From: Vreelandella neptunia
Lineage (GTDB): Bacteria; Pseudomonadota; Gammaproteobacteria; Pseudomonadales; Halomonadaceae
NCBI RefSeq assembly: GCF_022489065.1
Contig: NZ_JAKVTW010000013.1
Coordinates: 62,001-126,000, forward strand
Reading direction: 5' to 3'
Length of the DNA: 64,000 nt
The notes under the pieces were generated by a model. The model was not told the DNA's origin. It ran no database searches and was given only the letters and a program-made list of their open reading frames with translations. Below, in pieces: positions 44,910 to 53,399 of the stretch. Numbering within the stretch: position 1 is the first letter of the stretch; each line of letters starts with the position of its first letter. The position numbers and the translations under genes are program-made.

Positions 44910-46571
44910 ATGATAAAACAAGGAAGATATGAGAAAGGAAAAGAGAAAGAGAAAAACTCTTTTAAAATAAAACCATTATCTCAAAATATAAATACCATTC
45001 TAAAGAAGAACGTATTAGCCCTTTCTTTGCTAGCAACAGCCTTCGCCCCAGCCGTACAAGCTTATGAGCAGACAAAATCTTCAGGGGCGAGAATGGTTAA
45101 ACCATTAAGTGTTAAGCCGTTAAGTATGAATTCTAGCTTGAGTTCAGGGTATACACCTAGCCCAGACAGAAGAACAAGTGTTAATAAAGTAGGTAGTCTT
45201 GGTTTTTCACAACAACGTGTGACAATAGATAAAATGGATAGAAACTTAGCTTCTATTATTGAGCGAACAGGGATAGTTGACCTTGATGCACTAATGGAAT
45301 CTGGTATAGCCAGCTATAATGATGATAAAAGCATACTGTCAATAAATATAGCAAGTGACCATGCATCTTCTAACTCATTTATTGAAACAACAAGAATGCA
45401 ACCACTTGTTATATCCGCTTACGACCCCGCCAATGAAATGGGTAATATCATACTAATCGAGTCTAAAAGGCATTCTGATGGCTCTGCTAGTATGACTATG
45501 AGATTTATTGGACCTAGTTATTTCGATAATAAATCTACTGGTGGTGGATTAACTGATAAACAACATGAAACCATGACTGAAGTGTATGGTGGAAACCCTA
45601 CTGAAGCTTTTAGAGCAGAAGGAGAATATTCACACAGTTTCACAAGTATTACTTCAATGGGACTACAAACAGTAGCGGGGTTGGTTATGCAAGGAAGCGG
45701 AGCTACGTTAGGTCTACATACAGATTATTATCCTGATGTTAGAACTTGGGAAACAACTTCGGGTGGACCTTTTGTTAAAAAAATTACAGTGCATGTAGAA
45801 GTTAAGCTAGATCCACACTGGAAAATGTTAGTGCCTGGAGCTGAGTTAGAAGGTGGCTACTATCCAATGTATACATATTCTCAAGGAGGTAATGAGATAC
45901 TAGTTAATGGCGGTGTAATGGCAATGCCTGTGGCAGATTATGCCTCATCATTTCCTTTAGATAAATTCGTTATTTATTATGATAAAGAGTCACAAACAGC
46001 TTTAACAGGACTTTCTCTTATTATAATAACATTTGCTATTACTTGGGCAACCGCTGGTGCAGGTGCTTATTTTGGTGTTTCTTTGGCTGGATTAAGCCCG
46101 TTAGCAACAGCAAGTGTTGCTGCCGGCATTTCAGCAGGCTTTACAATTGCTTCTGGTAATTTGACTCAGGGTGTTACGACTAGCCCACTTAATCTAACAG
46201 CAGTTACAGATAAAGACTCAACAAAGAGATACGGCGAGTTTGGCGACAAATGGCACAATACAGCAAGAAATATCAATAACGAAGGTGCATTAAGCGATGG
46301 CTATCAAAGTTCAAGTCAATTCAATAAAGAAAAGGTAGACCAATGGGATCATCTAGTAGATCCAATGTACGATTTACAACCAGAAGACTATATATTGAAT
46401 GAAACTAATTTGAGAAAACAAGTTAGACCAGATCCAGAAAAAATGTTTGATAATAAATATGACAACCCGAATCATGGCAATAATTCTTGTAGAAGGTTTG
46501 CTTTGGCCTTAGTAGGAGGTAGCATGTGTAGATATTTATATGATAGAGGGAATGAAGGTGGAGAAGCATAA
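44910..46571 (+). CDS. Large exported protein with C-terminal hydrophobic pair
   Basis: 553 residues; AAAGGAGAG ribosome site fixes the ATG. An unusually long charged N-region (about 32 residues) precedes a signal core VLALSLLATAFAPAVQA with cleavage near residue 50. After it, a short KPLS repeat and a Ser-rich linker. The middle is beta-rich. Two hydrophobic, Gly/Ala-rich helices (LSLIIITFAITWATAGAGAYF and a SPLATASVAAGISAGF stretch, about residues 365-410) suggest membrane insertion. The final 140 residues are polar with paired cysteines near the end (NSCRRFA ... GSMCRYL). No family recognised; an element-encoded surface or secretion-associated protein is possible. Confidence 0.62.
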   Translation: MIKQGRYEKGKEKEKNSFKIKPLSQNINTILKKNVLALSLLATAFAPAVQAYEQTKSSGARMVKPLSVKPLSMNSSLSSGYTPSPDRRTSVNKVGSLGFSQQRVTIDKMDRNLASIIERTGIVDLDALMESGIASYNDDKSILSINIASDHASSNSFIETTRMQPLVISAYDPANEMGNIILIESKRHSDGSASMTMRFIGPSYFDNKSTGGGLTDKQHETMTEVYGGNPTEAFRAEGEYSHSFTSITSMGLQTVAGLVMQGSGATLGLHTDYYPDVRTWETTSGGPFVKKITVHVEVKLDPHWKMLVPGAELEGGYYPMYTYSQGGNEILVNGGVMAMPVADYASSFPLDKFVIYYDKESQTALTGLSLIIITFAITWATAGAGAYFGVSLAGLSPLATASVAAGISAGFTIASGNLTQGVTTSPLNLTAVTDKDSTKRYGEFGDKWHNTARNINNEGALSDGYQSSSQFNKEKVDQWDHLVDPMYDLQPEDYILNETNLRKQVRPDPEKMFDNKYDNPNHGNNSCRRFALALVGGSMCRYLYDRGNEGGEA

Positions 46572-46576
46572 AATAC

Positions 46577-46600
46577 AGAGAGCTATTTAGCTCTCTTTTT
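46577..46600 (+). terminator. Terminator after the 553-residue protein gene
   Basis: Stem AGAGAGCTA/TAGCTCTCT followed by TTTTT. Confidence 0.85.
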
Positions 46601-46716
46601 AGTTATTGAGAAAATAAATGCTATTGATTGTGTAAAATAATTAAAATAAAAAGCAAGCAGATTGACTTAAAACACTCATATTTTTGTTAAAAAAAAGTAA
46701 AAATATAAAAATAATA

Positions 46717-46745
46717 CGGACTTTTTAAATCATTTGTGATATAAT
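46717..46745 (+). promoter_or_regulatory. Island-type promoter 5
   Basis: CGGACT, 17 bp, TATAAT with TTTGTGA context; serves the lipoprotein gene. Confidence 0.7.
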
Positions 46746-46773
46746 GATGTTATCAACAACAAGGAGAAATGAC

Positions 46774-47334
46774 ATGAATAAATTTAATATTATAAAATCA
46801 GTAATTGCATTAGTATCATTAGCGGTTTTATCAGGATGTGCTTCACCAATGATTCAGTCATCAGGTGTCGAAGAATCAACTTATAGATCATCTGAAAGTG
46901 TATCATCTAACCACATTTTACATAGAAATATTTCAGTTGAAACAAATGGATTTTTAGAAACATCAAAAAGTTTAGTATCTAAGCAGTCCAAGTCTAATTT
47001 AAATAATGAAGATGCTAAGAAGGCTATTGAAAATAGTTTAAATTCTGCTGGCATGTTAGGTGATGCAAATAGTGAATATTTGTTAACTGCTACTTTAATA
47101 GATGCAGACCTAGGAAGTATCTGGACTAACAAGGCTTCAAAAAGAGAAATATCAGTCCAGTATTCAATTACTACATTATTTAGTAAAGGTATTTATGATA
47201 ACGTAATAACCGGAATAGGCGAAAATGATTTTAAATTATTTACAGTAGATAATTATGGTAGAGAGAAAAGTGCTTCTGAAAAAGCTTATAAAGACAATTT
47301 CAGACAGTTGATTGAAGATTTAAAGAACCTTTAA
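46774..47334 (+). CDS. Lipoprotein of unknown function
   Basis: 186 residues from the ATG at 46774 (AAGGAGAAATGAC upstream). Signal with lipobox LSGC (Cys at about residue 22): LAVLSGCASPMIQ. The mature protein is Ser/Asn-rich at first, then a mixed domain with SLNSAGMLGDANSEYLLTAT and ending FRQLIEDLKNL. The residue after Cys is Ala, so outer-membrane sorting is expected. The LTATLIDADLGS stretch recalls lipoproteins that bind in secretion complexes, but no family is certain. Confidence 0.68.
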   Translation: MNKFNIIKSVIALVSLAVLSGCASPMIQSSGVEESTYRSSESVSSNHILHRNISVETNGFLETSKSLVSKQSKSNLNNEDAKKAIENSLNSAGMLGDANSEYLLTATLIDADLGSIWTNKASKREISVQYSITTLFSKGIYDNVITGIGENDFKLFTVDNYGREKSASEKAYKDNFRQLIEDLKNL

Positions 47335-47393
47335 ATTCGACCTCATAGCTTATGTGTGCGGTTTTATCATAAAGAACTTGGAATATATGAATA

Positions 47394-47402
47394 TGATATA
47401 AT
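47394..47402 (+). promoter_or_regulatory. Island-type promoter 6
   Basis: TGATATAAT extended -10; weak -35; precedes the gene at 47431. Confidence 0.55.
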
Positions 47403-47430
47403 AATAAAATAATAATAAAGGAGATAGAAT

Positions 47431-49080
47431 ATGAAAACAAAAACAAAAGTAATAGGAGTAGCTACTGTAATTACCTCTCTATTGATTCCAATAGCACAAG
47501 CAAATATACCGATCACAAGACAAACACATGATGGCATCACCTTATATGATAATGGCAGTGAAATTAGAGCTTTTGATAGAGTAATTGCGAATGGCTATGA
47601 AGGGATTAAGAGAATTGAGAATTTAGGTGGAGAGTTAGGTTCTGATATTTTGAGAACAACGAACAGCCGTTTCAATTGTGAAATTCCAGTAAATCCCCAT
47701 TGTGATGGCTCAGATTTTAATCAATATTGTGACCCTGTAACTAAACAGCAAGAAGTATTTCCTAACGAAAAAGATGCAAGAAAATGGGTAGGTAGCTGTT
47801 TTAACGAGCAAACAATTTTTGATATTGAGTCAGATTTAGCAATAGCAATGGCTAGAACTGGTTCTACTAGAGCTTTCTATCAATTTAGAGATACGGTGCA
47901 AGTAAGAAGACCTTCAGATATGATGAATACTGAAGAAAGAGAAATTTACTATACAGTAATTCTTGATAAGAATGAGAAGCCAGGAAATGCTTATAAAAGC
48001 GGTGTTACTATTAGCGAGTCAGAGTATAAAACTAACTTGTATGTAGTTTATGAAAACTCAGGCACAGTTGATTTATTAGATGATGCTGTGAGTTCTGATA
48101 ATGCTGGTGATTTAATTGTATATAAAATGGATGGTAGCTTACCCGAATCATCTACATTAACAGAGGTTGAAACGTTTCAAAATCCAGATTTTGACACAGA
48201 AAGATTGGTTGAAAATGACCCCAATTTCCAATATGAAACCGATGGAGTTAAGAACGTACTTGCTTATGCCAGTTTGTTAAAAGAACACTACAATCCTGAT
48301 GTGTTGATTGTAGATTATCATAACCCTATTACTATTAAGCAATGTGCAGTTGGTAATGACGGTTCTTGTTTACCAGAGTCGCATTCACAATCAGATCCTA
48401 TTTTTAAACCAAGAATGGATATTCTTACTACTGATAGAACATTCTATCGAAATGTCTGCACAGGTGAAGGGGTAACATATACTCAGACAAACAGAGTAGA
48501 AGCAGATGTAAACAGTATTGTGGAAAGATATGTTATTACTCCTGAAAGCAACATAAACGGTGAAATGACAGATCAAGAATTACTTGCTTTAGATCGTCTT
48601 GTCCCTTTTGAAATCAAAGATAATGAAACGGTAGTAAAAGAATTCTATGCTTCGCATTCAGGTTTCACTTACAACACTGGTATACGTGGCTTTGATGACC
48701 GTATCACAGAGTATCTAGGCAAGAATTCAGTTTCACCTACCAATACTTTATCGCCATTGTCGCCAACATGCACAGGCTTAGATAGCTATGAAGACATAGA
48801 TTGCTACGACAGGTGGAACGGCTTGCATCACGACCACTACATAAAGCCTATCCCCGCAGTCGAAGATATCAGCATTGTTGATGTCAATTATGAAGAACGA
48901 GTAATGACTTCGCCATCAACGACAGAAATTGACGAAGATGGTAATGAAGTAATAGTGCCAGCGGTTTATGACTGGATTAAGAAAAATACGTGTAATACTA
49001 CTTCAGGAACTAGAACATATAACGTTAATGAATTTTGTTCAGGTTCAAATATTAAATGTTTAAGTGTCGATAGAATGTAA
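47431..49080 (+). CDS. Large secreted cysteine-containing protein
   Basis: 549 residues with signal peptide (KVIGVATVITSLLIPIAQA, cleavage near residue 25) and AAAGGAGATAG ribosome site. The mature part has at least ten cysteines in pairs: FNCEIPVNPHCDGS, QYCDPVTK, GSCFNEQ, KQCAVGNDGSCLPE, a pair in SPTCTGLDSYEDIDCYD, and a C-terminal NTCNTTS/EFCSGSNIKCLS cluster. This points to oxidative folding outside the cytoplasm. Size, export and cysteine pattern loosely recall mating-pair stabilisation (TraN-like) or adhesin proteins, but I see no diagnostic motif. Confidence 0.62.
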   Translation: MKTKTKVIGVATVITSLLIPIAQANIPITRQTHDGITLYDNGSEIRAFDRVIANGYEGIKRIENLGGELGSDILRTTNSRFNCEIPVNPHCDGSDFNQYCDPVTKQQEVFPNEKDARKWVGSCFNEQTIFDIESDLAIAMARTGSTRAFYQFRDTVQVRRPSDMMNTEEREIYYTVILDKNEKPGNAYKSGVTISESEYKTNLYVVYENSGTVDLLDDAVSSDNAGDLIVYKMDGSLPESSTLTEVETFQNPDFDTERLVENDPNFQYETDGVKNVLAYASLLKEHYNPDVLIVDYHNPITIKQCAVGNDGSCLPESHSQSDPIFKPRMDILTTDRTFYRNVCTGEGVTYTQTNRVEADVNSIVERYVITPESNINGEMTDQELLALDRLVPFEIKDNETVVKEFYASHSGFTYNTGIRGFDDRITEYLGKNSVSPTNTLSPLSPTCTGLDSYEDIDCYDRWNGLHHDHYIKPIPAVEDISIVDVNYEERVMTSPSTTEIDEDGNEVIVPAVYDWIKKNTCNTTSGTRTYNVNEFCSGSNIKCLSVDRM

Positions 49081-49092
49081 AATCAATAATAT

Positions 49093-49126
49093 AAAAAAAG
49101 AGCAACTAATTGTTGCTCTTTTTTTT
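49093..49126 (+). terminator. Terminator after the 549-residue protein gene
   Basis: Stem AAAAAGAGCAAC/GTTGCTCTTTTT with long T-run. Confidence 0.9.
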
Positions 49127-49143
49127 GTGCTTATTATCTGTTG

Positions 49144-49172
49144 TTTGCAAAGTGTAATATTTGAGATATAAT
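49144..49172 (+). promoter_or_regulatory. Island-type promoter 7 (variant)
   Basis: TTTGCA, 17 bp, TATAAT; GAGA replaces GTGA before the -10. Only about 34 bp separate it from the ATG at 49206. Confidence 0.5.
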
Positions 49173-49205
49173 AAGAATATATACCCTAATAAAAGCATTT
49201 ATATT

Positions 49206-49745
49206 ATGGCTGAGAAATTTTCTAAAAAGTCAGAAGCACCTATCGAAATCTACGGTAAAAAATATTCCGGTATTAGGGAGGCTATTGAAAAACTAAAGCC
49301 TGATGTTACTGAAGTGACCATTAGAGCTAGAAAGCGGTACGACTGGACACCAGAAGAAATGTTTGGCTTTGAAAAACGAGATAAAAGAAAAGAAAAGTCA
49401 GAAGAAAAGAAGAAAAGAGAACGTCACCATACAGATGAAGATATTATCGTAGAAGGAGTTAAATACAACTCTATAAGTGAAGCTTGTGAAAAATACGATA
49501 TTAACCCCACTGTTGTTTACAACAGGTTAGCTCAAAACAAGAACAATAGGTGGACGATTGAATCAGCTATTTTGACTCCAAAGAGAGATCGTTCTGTTGT
49601 AGTCAATGGAAAGAAATACAAATCGTCGTATGCTGCATTTAAGGAAATCGGTAAGGTATCGTTTACGACATACCAAGGCAGAATTTCAATGGGTAAAAGC
49701 CTAGAAGAAAGTCTAGGACTAGTAGATATGAATCAAGACAACTAG
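49206..49745 (+). CDS. NUMOD-like repeat protein B
   Basis: 179 residues from the ATG at 49206; no clear Shine-Dalgarno, unlike nearly every neighbour. Three related units: PIEIYGKKYSGIREAIEKL (residues 12-30), IIVEGVKYNSISEACEKYDIN (about 79-99, followed by VVYNRLAQ) and VVVNGKKYKSSYAAFKEIG (about 137-155, followed by FTTYQGRISMGKSLEESLG). A Lys/Arg/Glu-rich linker (about 55-78) separates units 1 and 2. Each unit is a beta hairpin plus a helix-turn-helix-like pair as in NUMOD modules. The best example of the family in this window; probably binds DNA. Confidence 0.65.
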   Translation: MAEKFSKKSEAPIEIYGKKYSGIREAIEKLKPDVTEVTIRARKRYDWTPEEMFGFEKRDKRKEKSEEKKKRERHHTDEDIIVEGVKYNSISEACEKYDINPTVVYNRLAQNKNNRWTIESAILTPKRDRSVVVNGKKYKSSYAAFKEIGKVSFTTYQGRISMGKSLEESLGLVDMNQDN

Positions 49746-49945
49746 CCCAAAGAAGCCCTGAGAGGGGAGATCGCTGATAACCCTACCTAACCCTTAGCTA
49801 CTCGCCTAATGCCTTGTAGGAAAACCCTACAGGGCGATATTTCCCCAAAACTCCTTTTATTAAACACACCTGCCTTAGTTCCATATTCAATAACTAGCGA
49901 AGCGAAAAATAGTCTTGACTTTAAATAATAAAACAAGTCATTAAA
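49746..49945. other. Non-coding gap with dispersed repeat
   Basis: No gene. Contains small hairpins near 49810-49840 (GTAGG/CCTAC) and a forward copy of the dispersed repeat at 49885-49905 (ATTCAATAACTAGCGAAGCG). Confidence 0.5.
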
Positions 49946-49974
49946 TTGACATTATAAATTATTTGTGATATAAT
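49946..49974 (+). promoter_or_regulatory. Island-type promoter 8 (consensus)
   Basis: Perfect TTGACA, 17 bp, TATAAT with TG extension. The best copy in the window. Transcription should begin about 13 bases before the ATG at 49995. Confidence 0.85.
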
Positions 49975-49994
49975 GATAGAAAATGGAGAACGAT

Positions 49995-50411
49995 ATGAGC
50001 TTAATGAGAACACTAGAAAATGATATGAAAAACAATAACAAGCTATCAGTAGAGATACTTGGTGTTAGCAACGAGCTAGTAGGCTTTAGAGCCAAATATG
50101 GTTTTGATGAAGCTATGTCTGTTGAAGGCATTATGGTTAAAGACTGGACAGGTTTAGAATCACAGTATCATTTTAGCTTTAATGCAGTTAATTACATTAA
50201 GAGACAGACATTAGCCTATGAAATGATGGAAGCCATTATTCATAGAGTTTTAATGGGTCTATCAGCAGAAGACAGGGCAGAAGCTTTACATTTATATGAA
50301 GACCACGAAGGAGCTCTTTTTATTGAAGAAGGAACAGACGTAATAGCGGGATTGATTTACCAAAAAATAATAAAAGCAATGGAGAAAACAAATGACGAAG
50401 AGAAAATTTGA
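49995..50411 (+). CDS. Cytoplasmic helical protein, unknown
   Basis: 138 residues from the ATG at 49995, which has GGAG six bases upstream; the in-frame ATG at 49983 contains that site itself and is unlikely. No signal or membrane segment. The sequence is acidic and mostly helical in the second half (LAYEMMEAIIHRVLMGLSAEDRAEAL). First gene of a run continuing to 52446. Overlaps the next gene by 20 bp. Family not recognised. Confidence 0.6.
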   Translation: MSLMRTLENDMKNNNKLSVEILGVSNELVGFRAKYGFDEAMSVEGIMVKDWTGLESQYHFSFNAVNYIKRQTLAYEMMEAIIHRVLMGLSAEDRAEALHLYEDHEGALFIEEGTDVIAGLIYQKIIKAMEKTNDEEKI

Positions 50412-50793
50412 GATAAAGGTGAAAAAAGAAATTGAAGGAATAATTTCAGAAGAAGTAGCTAACTTTAACCTTAATATAATAAATATAGAACCAGTTATTG
50501 ATTGTAATAATGACGGTGAAGCATTAGTTCAATTGAATCTCAATAAAGGGAACACGGTTAAAACTTCCACAGCTACACTTCTTTATTCTAAAAAGGTAAG
50601 TAAAAAAGAAGATAACTTAAATGCTAGTATTTTTTTAGATAACAAGAGTGTTTATAAACTAATTAAAGATTTTAAGGGAAGTCTTTCTAGTGAAGTTGTA
50701 AAGAATAAAGAATATCCAGAAGTGGTTGATAACACGATTGTTAAACTATTACTGGCTATTTATAAAAAACGAAAGAAAGAATATGTATTGTAA
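50392..50793 (+). CDS. Small cytoplasmic protein, unknown
   Basis: 133 residues, lysine-rich (theoretical charge positive), no signal or membrane segment. ATGGAGAAAACAA gives the ribosome site inside the upstream gene. Alternating hydrophobic pattern (IINIEPVIDCNNDGEALVQLNL) suggests beta strands followed by helices. Overlap with both neighbours' control regions shows co-translation. No recognised family. Confidence 0.55.
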   Translation: MTKRKFEIKVKKEIEGIISEEVANFNLNIINIEPVIDCNNDGEALVQLNLNKGNTVKTSTATLLYSKKVSKKEDNLNASIFLDNKSVYKLIKDFKGSLSSEVVKNKEYPEVVDNTIVKLLLAIYKKRKKEYVL

Positions 50794-50808
50794 TGAATGG
50801 AGAAAGAT

Positions 50809-51063
50809 ATGAAATCACAAAAAATACAGTTACTAGAAAGAGATATAAGTTTATTAGAGAAAACAGTCATTAACGATTATGTTAATCTTAAAACGAAGTT
50901 GATAGCAGAAAGGGGGATTGAAGTAGTTAATAAAGAGTATCAAGCAGTTGAGGCACAACTTAAAACAATGATACCAAGCTCAGCACACTATATTGATAAT
51001 CTACAATTCTGGCAACCAACCTTTGAAGATTATGATGACCCGATTGATTTTAGTAATAATTAA
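50809..51063 (+). CDS. Small protein, unknown
   Basis: 84 residues from the ATG at 50809, preceded by ATGGAGAAAGAT, the same start layout as the gene at 49995; an ATG at 50797 is in frame but contains the ribosome site. Mostly helical, with a coiled-coil-like N-terminal half (IQLLERDISLLEKTVINDYV), then an acidic end (FEDYDDPIDFSNN). Same operon as its neighbours. Confidence 0.55.
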   Translation: MKSQKIQLLERDISLLEKTVINDYVNLKTKLIAERGIEVVNKEYQAVEAQLKTMIPSSAHYIDNLQFWQPTFEDYDDPIDFSNN

Positions 51064-51112
51064 ATGCAGTAAACGATAAAATAACAAAAAACAATAAGAA
51101 AAGGAGAATCTT

Positions 51113-51826
51113 ATGGAAAATAACAAAAAAAGGAAGGTAACAAAGCCAGCCGACGAGCAAGCCAAGAAGGCATCTAAGCCAGCCAGCAAATCACCACAGC
51201 CCAAAGCAAACAAGGCGGGAAGAGCAGGTAAAGCTCTTATGAAACCTATTGCTTGGGCATATACCCAGTATCCAAAAAAATACATGAGTTTAGGAACAGG
51301 TTACTCAGTTGGTTCTATTACCAAGAATAATATGGATCATTACAAAACCCATACCATTAAACAAAATTCTGATTTTAAGCTTAAAAGAGTTATTAGAAGA
51401 CTAATGGCTATACCTACGGATTTTTCAAAGGCCAGGAAAAGATATGAAGATAAGGCTGAAAGAATAGGTATGACTTATAAAGATAGAGAATCACAAAATG
51501 ATTTAGGTTTTATATTGCAGTTATTTAGTATTATACTGTTAGTTACTGCATATTGTTATAGCTTAGATAATAATTTTCGTGATCCAAATGGAGATAATTT
51601 TATAGCTATTAACAATGGTATTAACGTCATTATCTTACAGTTATCAACTTGGATAGCAGGATTAAACTATTTAGTGTTTACTTGGAGAAGATTTAGTGCA
51701 AGAAATAGAATGCAGTTAAATCCATTCCACTTCGCTTATTTAATGGTAATACATCCATGTGAGCTATTACCAATGCCATACAAATTAGAAGACACATTGG
51801 AAACAATTTACGATTATAAAATATAA
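51113..51826 (+). CDS. Two-helix membrane protein, IcmV/TraX-like layout (copy 1)
   Basis: 237 residues. The N-terminal 45 residues are Lys/Ala/Pro-rich and disordered. A middle stretch FSKARKRYEDKAERIGMTYKD is followed by two membrane helices (LGFILQLFSIILLVTAYCYSL and GINVIILQLSTWIAGLNYLVF, about 125-200) and a basic FTWRRFSARNRMQLNPFHFAYL segment. This order (charged E-x-x-x-x-x-G-x-T/E-x-x-D, helix pair, aromatic, R-x-R-N segment) recalls IcmV/TraX proteins of type IVB systems. Similarity is by plan, not proven. AAAAGGAGAAT ribosome site; the next gene encodes a relative. Confidence 0.58.
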   Translation: MENNKKRKVTKPADEQAKKASKPASKSPQPKANKAGRAGKALMKPIAWAYTQYPKKYMSLGTGYSVGSITKNNMDHYKTHTIKQNSDFKLKRVIRRLMAIPTDFSKARKRYEDKAERIGMTYKDRESQNDLGFILQLFSIILLVTAYCYSLDNNFRDPNGDNFIAINNGINVIILQLSTWIAGLNYLVFTWRRFSARNRMQLNPFHFAYLMVIHPCELLPMPYKLEDTLETIYDYKI

Positions 51827-51837
51827 AGGAGAAGGAT

Positions 51838-52446
51838 ATGAGCAAGGAAGCTTTAAAAAAAGGGGTAAAGTCAGTGCTATTTGTCGGCGGTTCATTTAAT
51901 CCAGCAAATTATGTAGTGCCGTTTTTTAGATATAGACCAACGGGCAATGCTGGTTTCACAAAAAATATATTAAATGGCATTGACCCTAGGAAAATGTTTA
52001 CAAAGAAAGCACGTAAAGAACTTTATGAAGCTTTAGTGAGTGTTGAGTCTAAACACACATTTGAAAAGAAAATGCAGGTGGAAGGGCATGATGAAGAAGA
52101 TTTAAAAAAGGGGCATAGTCGTTATCAATTATTTATGATAGTTCTAATAACTATTTTACCTATGCCGATAATATATCAATTCTTTAATCTACTTCATGAA
52201 ATTGGAGACGTTTCTAAATTTGCTATCTTTCAAACTATCTTTTATTTAACAGTGCCTTTATTGTTTATGACATATTTTTATTTATACTATGCTTGGCTAA
52301 CCTTACGAATCAGAAATAAAATTCTTTTTTCACCTAGACAATTTTACGAGGCATGTAGAAACGATCTAAGTAATCTATCCCCACTTGAAGAATACACAAC
52401 GAAAGTAAAAGATAAAGAAAAAACCAAGAAGCTCAAAAGTAAATAA
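51838..52446 (+). CDS. Two-helix membrane protein, IcmV/TraX-like layout (copy 2)
   Basis: 202 residues, 11 bp after its neighbour, with AAAGGAGAAGG before the ATG. Same plan: ESKHTFEKKMQVEGHDEEDLKKG (about 62-84), two membrane helices (YQLFMIVLITILPMPIIYQF and FQTIFYLTVPLLFMTYFYLY), then WLTLRIRNKILFSPRQFYEACR. The R-x-R-N-K-x-x-x-S/N-P-x-x-F pattern is shared with copy 1. Probably an inner-membrane subunit of one complex with copy 1. A hairpin without T-run follows at 52458-52487. Confidence 0.58.
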   Translation: MSKEALKKGVKSVLFVGGSFNPANYVVPFFRYRPTGNAGFTKNILNGIDPRKMFTKKARKELYEALVSVESKHTFEKKMQVEGHDEEDLKKGHSRYQLFMIVLITILPMPIIYQFFNLLHEIGDVSKFAIFQTIFYLTVPLLFMTYFYLYYAWLTLRIRNKILFSPRQFYEACRNDLSNLSPLEEYTTKVKDKEKTKKLKSK

Positions 52447-52649
52447 GTAGAATAAGGGGTAGGAGAGCCTTTTTAGGTTCTCCTACCTAACGGCTTCAGG
52501 AGTTAAAGAAACGGCTTAGAAAGGCAAAATGAAACTTTTAAGCTCGCTATCACTCGCAGATATTGAATGAAGAAATCTCGGTAATTACTTACAGCAATAC
52601 ATTAGATTTATAACTGATCGATAACCGAGCAAACCAAATCATTTTATGA

Positions 52650-52655
52650 TATAAT
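52650..52655 (+). promoter_or_regulatory. Island-type promoter 9
   Basis: TATGATATAAT extended -10, weak -35; precedes the gene at 52679. Confidence 0.5.
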
Positions 52656-52678
52656 GATAATAACAAAAGGAGAAAACT

Positions 52679-52903
52679 ATGAATTTGATAACAAAAATAA
52701 AAAACACATCATTTAAGCATATAAAAGCAATATCCATATTATTGATACTAACCATTGTATTATCAATAACTCTTTTGATGACAAACGGCGATGCCAGTCT
52801 ATTACTGATAATAGGTATCATGACCACCTATGCTTCAATCAATGTATGGATTCGTTTAAAGAAGGGGAGTGCCGACAATGGACACAATGCAGAAGCTAGT
52901 TAA
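52679..52903 (+). CDS. Small two-helix membrane protein
   Basis: 74 residues with two hydrophobic helices (SILLILTIVLSITLLM and LLLIIGIMTTYASINVWI) joined by a short NGDASL turn; AAAAGGAG upstream. The end overlaps the next gene by 26 bp, so translation is coupled. Membrane location is confident, role unknown. Confidence 0.6.
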   Translation: MNLITKIKNTSFKHIKAISILLILTIVLSITLLMTNGDASLLLIIGIMTTYASINVWIRLKKGSADNGHNAEAS

Positions 52904-53213
52904 ATTCCACTCAGTTAATGTTTTAGAAAAAGATGGAACGAAACATTTTTATATAGATTTTTTCAGTCAACACGATTTTGAAATGCTGAATGATGTTTGT
53001 TACGAAATCACAGATACTATTGAGCTACCACTTTCTCATAGCGATAAAATAAGGGAGAGCTTCAGAGTCCTATATACACCTTACCTGAGCCACAGCCAGC
53101 AAAAGAACCTACCCCACAAAGTTGCTTACAATCTAGAAGGTGATCGGTTCAAAAGGGTGAGAACATGGCTTAATTACTATCGTGGTTATTGCGACGAATT
53201 CCTTCCAGAATAA
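52878..53213 (+). CDS. Small cytoplasmic protein, unknown
   Basis: 111 residues from the ATG at 52878, nine bases after GGGGAG; an ATG three codons later also fits. No membrane segment. Rich in aromatic residues (FHSVNVLEKDGTKHFYIDFF; RVRTWLNYYRGYCDEFLPE). It appears a compact soluble domain. Overlaps the membrane protein gene upstream. Family not recognised. Confidence 0.58.
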   Translation: MDTMQKLVKFHSVNVLEKDGTKHFYIDFFSQHDFEMLNDVCYEITDTIELPLSHSDKIRESFRVLYTPYLSHSQQKNLPHKVAYNLEGDRFKRVRTWLNYYRGYCDEFLPE

Positions 53214-53235
53214 ACGAATTGTAAACAAATAAAAG

Positions 53236-53260
53236 AAGCTACATTAAGTAGCTTTTTTTA
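53236..53260 (+). terminator. Terminator at 53.2 kb
   Basis: Stem AAGCTAC/GTAGCTT with ATTAA loop and T-run, 22 bp after the stop. Confidence 0.82.
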
Positions 53261-53334
53261 TTACCTGTTATAAAACTTATAATACCGCTTGTTTTTGAGA
53301 ACAAAAAAACTATAAAGTCAATAGTTAAATAATC

Positions 53335-53363
53335 AAGACTTTTTAAAATATTTATGATATAAT
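53335..53363 (+). promoter_or_regulatory. Island-type promoter 10
   Basis: AAGACT, 17 bp, TATAAT; TTTATGA context; precedes the small acidic gene. Confidence 0.75.
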
Positions 53364-53399
53364 TATAACAAGATAAAAACAATAACAAGGAGAGTTATT

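Noticed and set aside
47431-49080. Naming the cysteine-rich protein traN
   Set aside because: Only size, export and cysteine content agree; no TraN motif could be identified by reading.
49983-49994. Earlier in-frame ATG starts at 49983 and 50797
   Set aside because: In both cases the sequence after that ATG is the GGAG ribosome site for a second ATG 12 bases on, so the later start is preferred.
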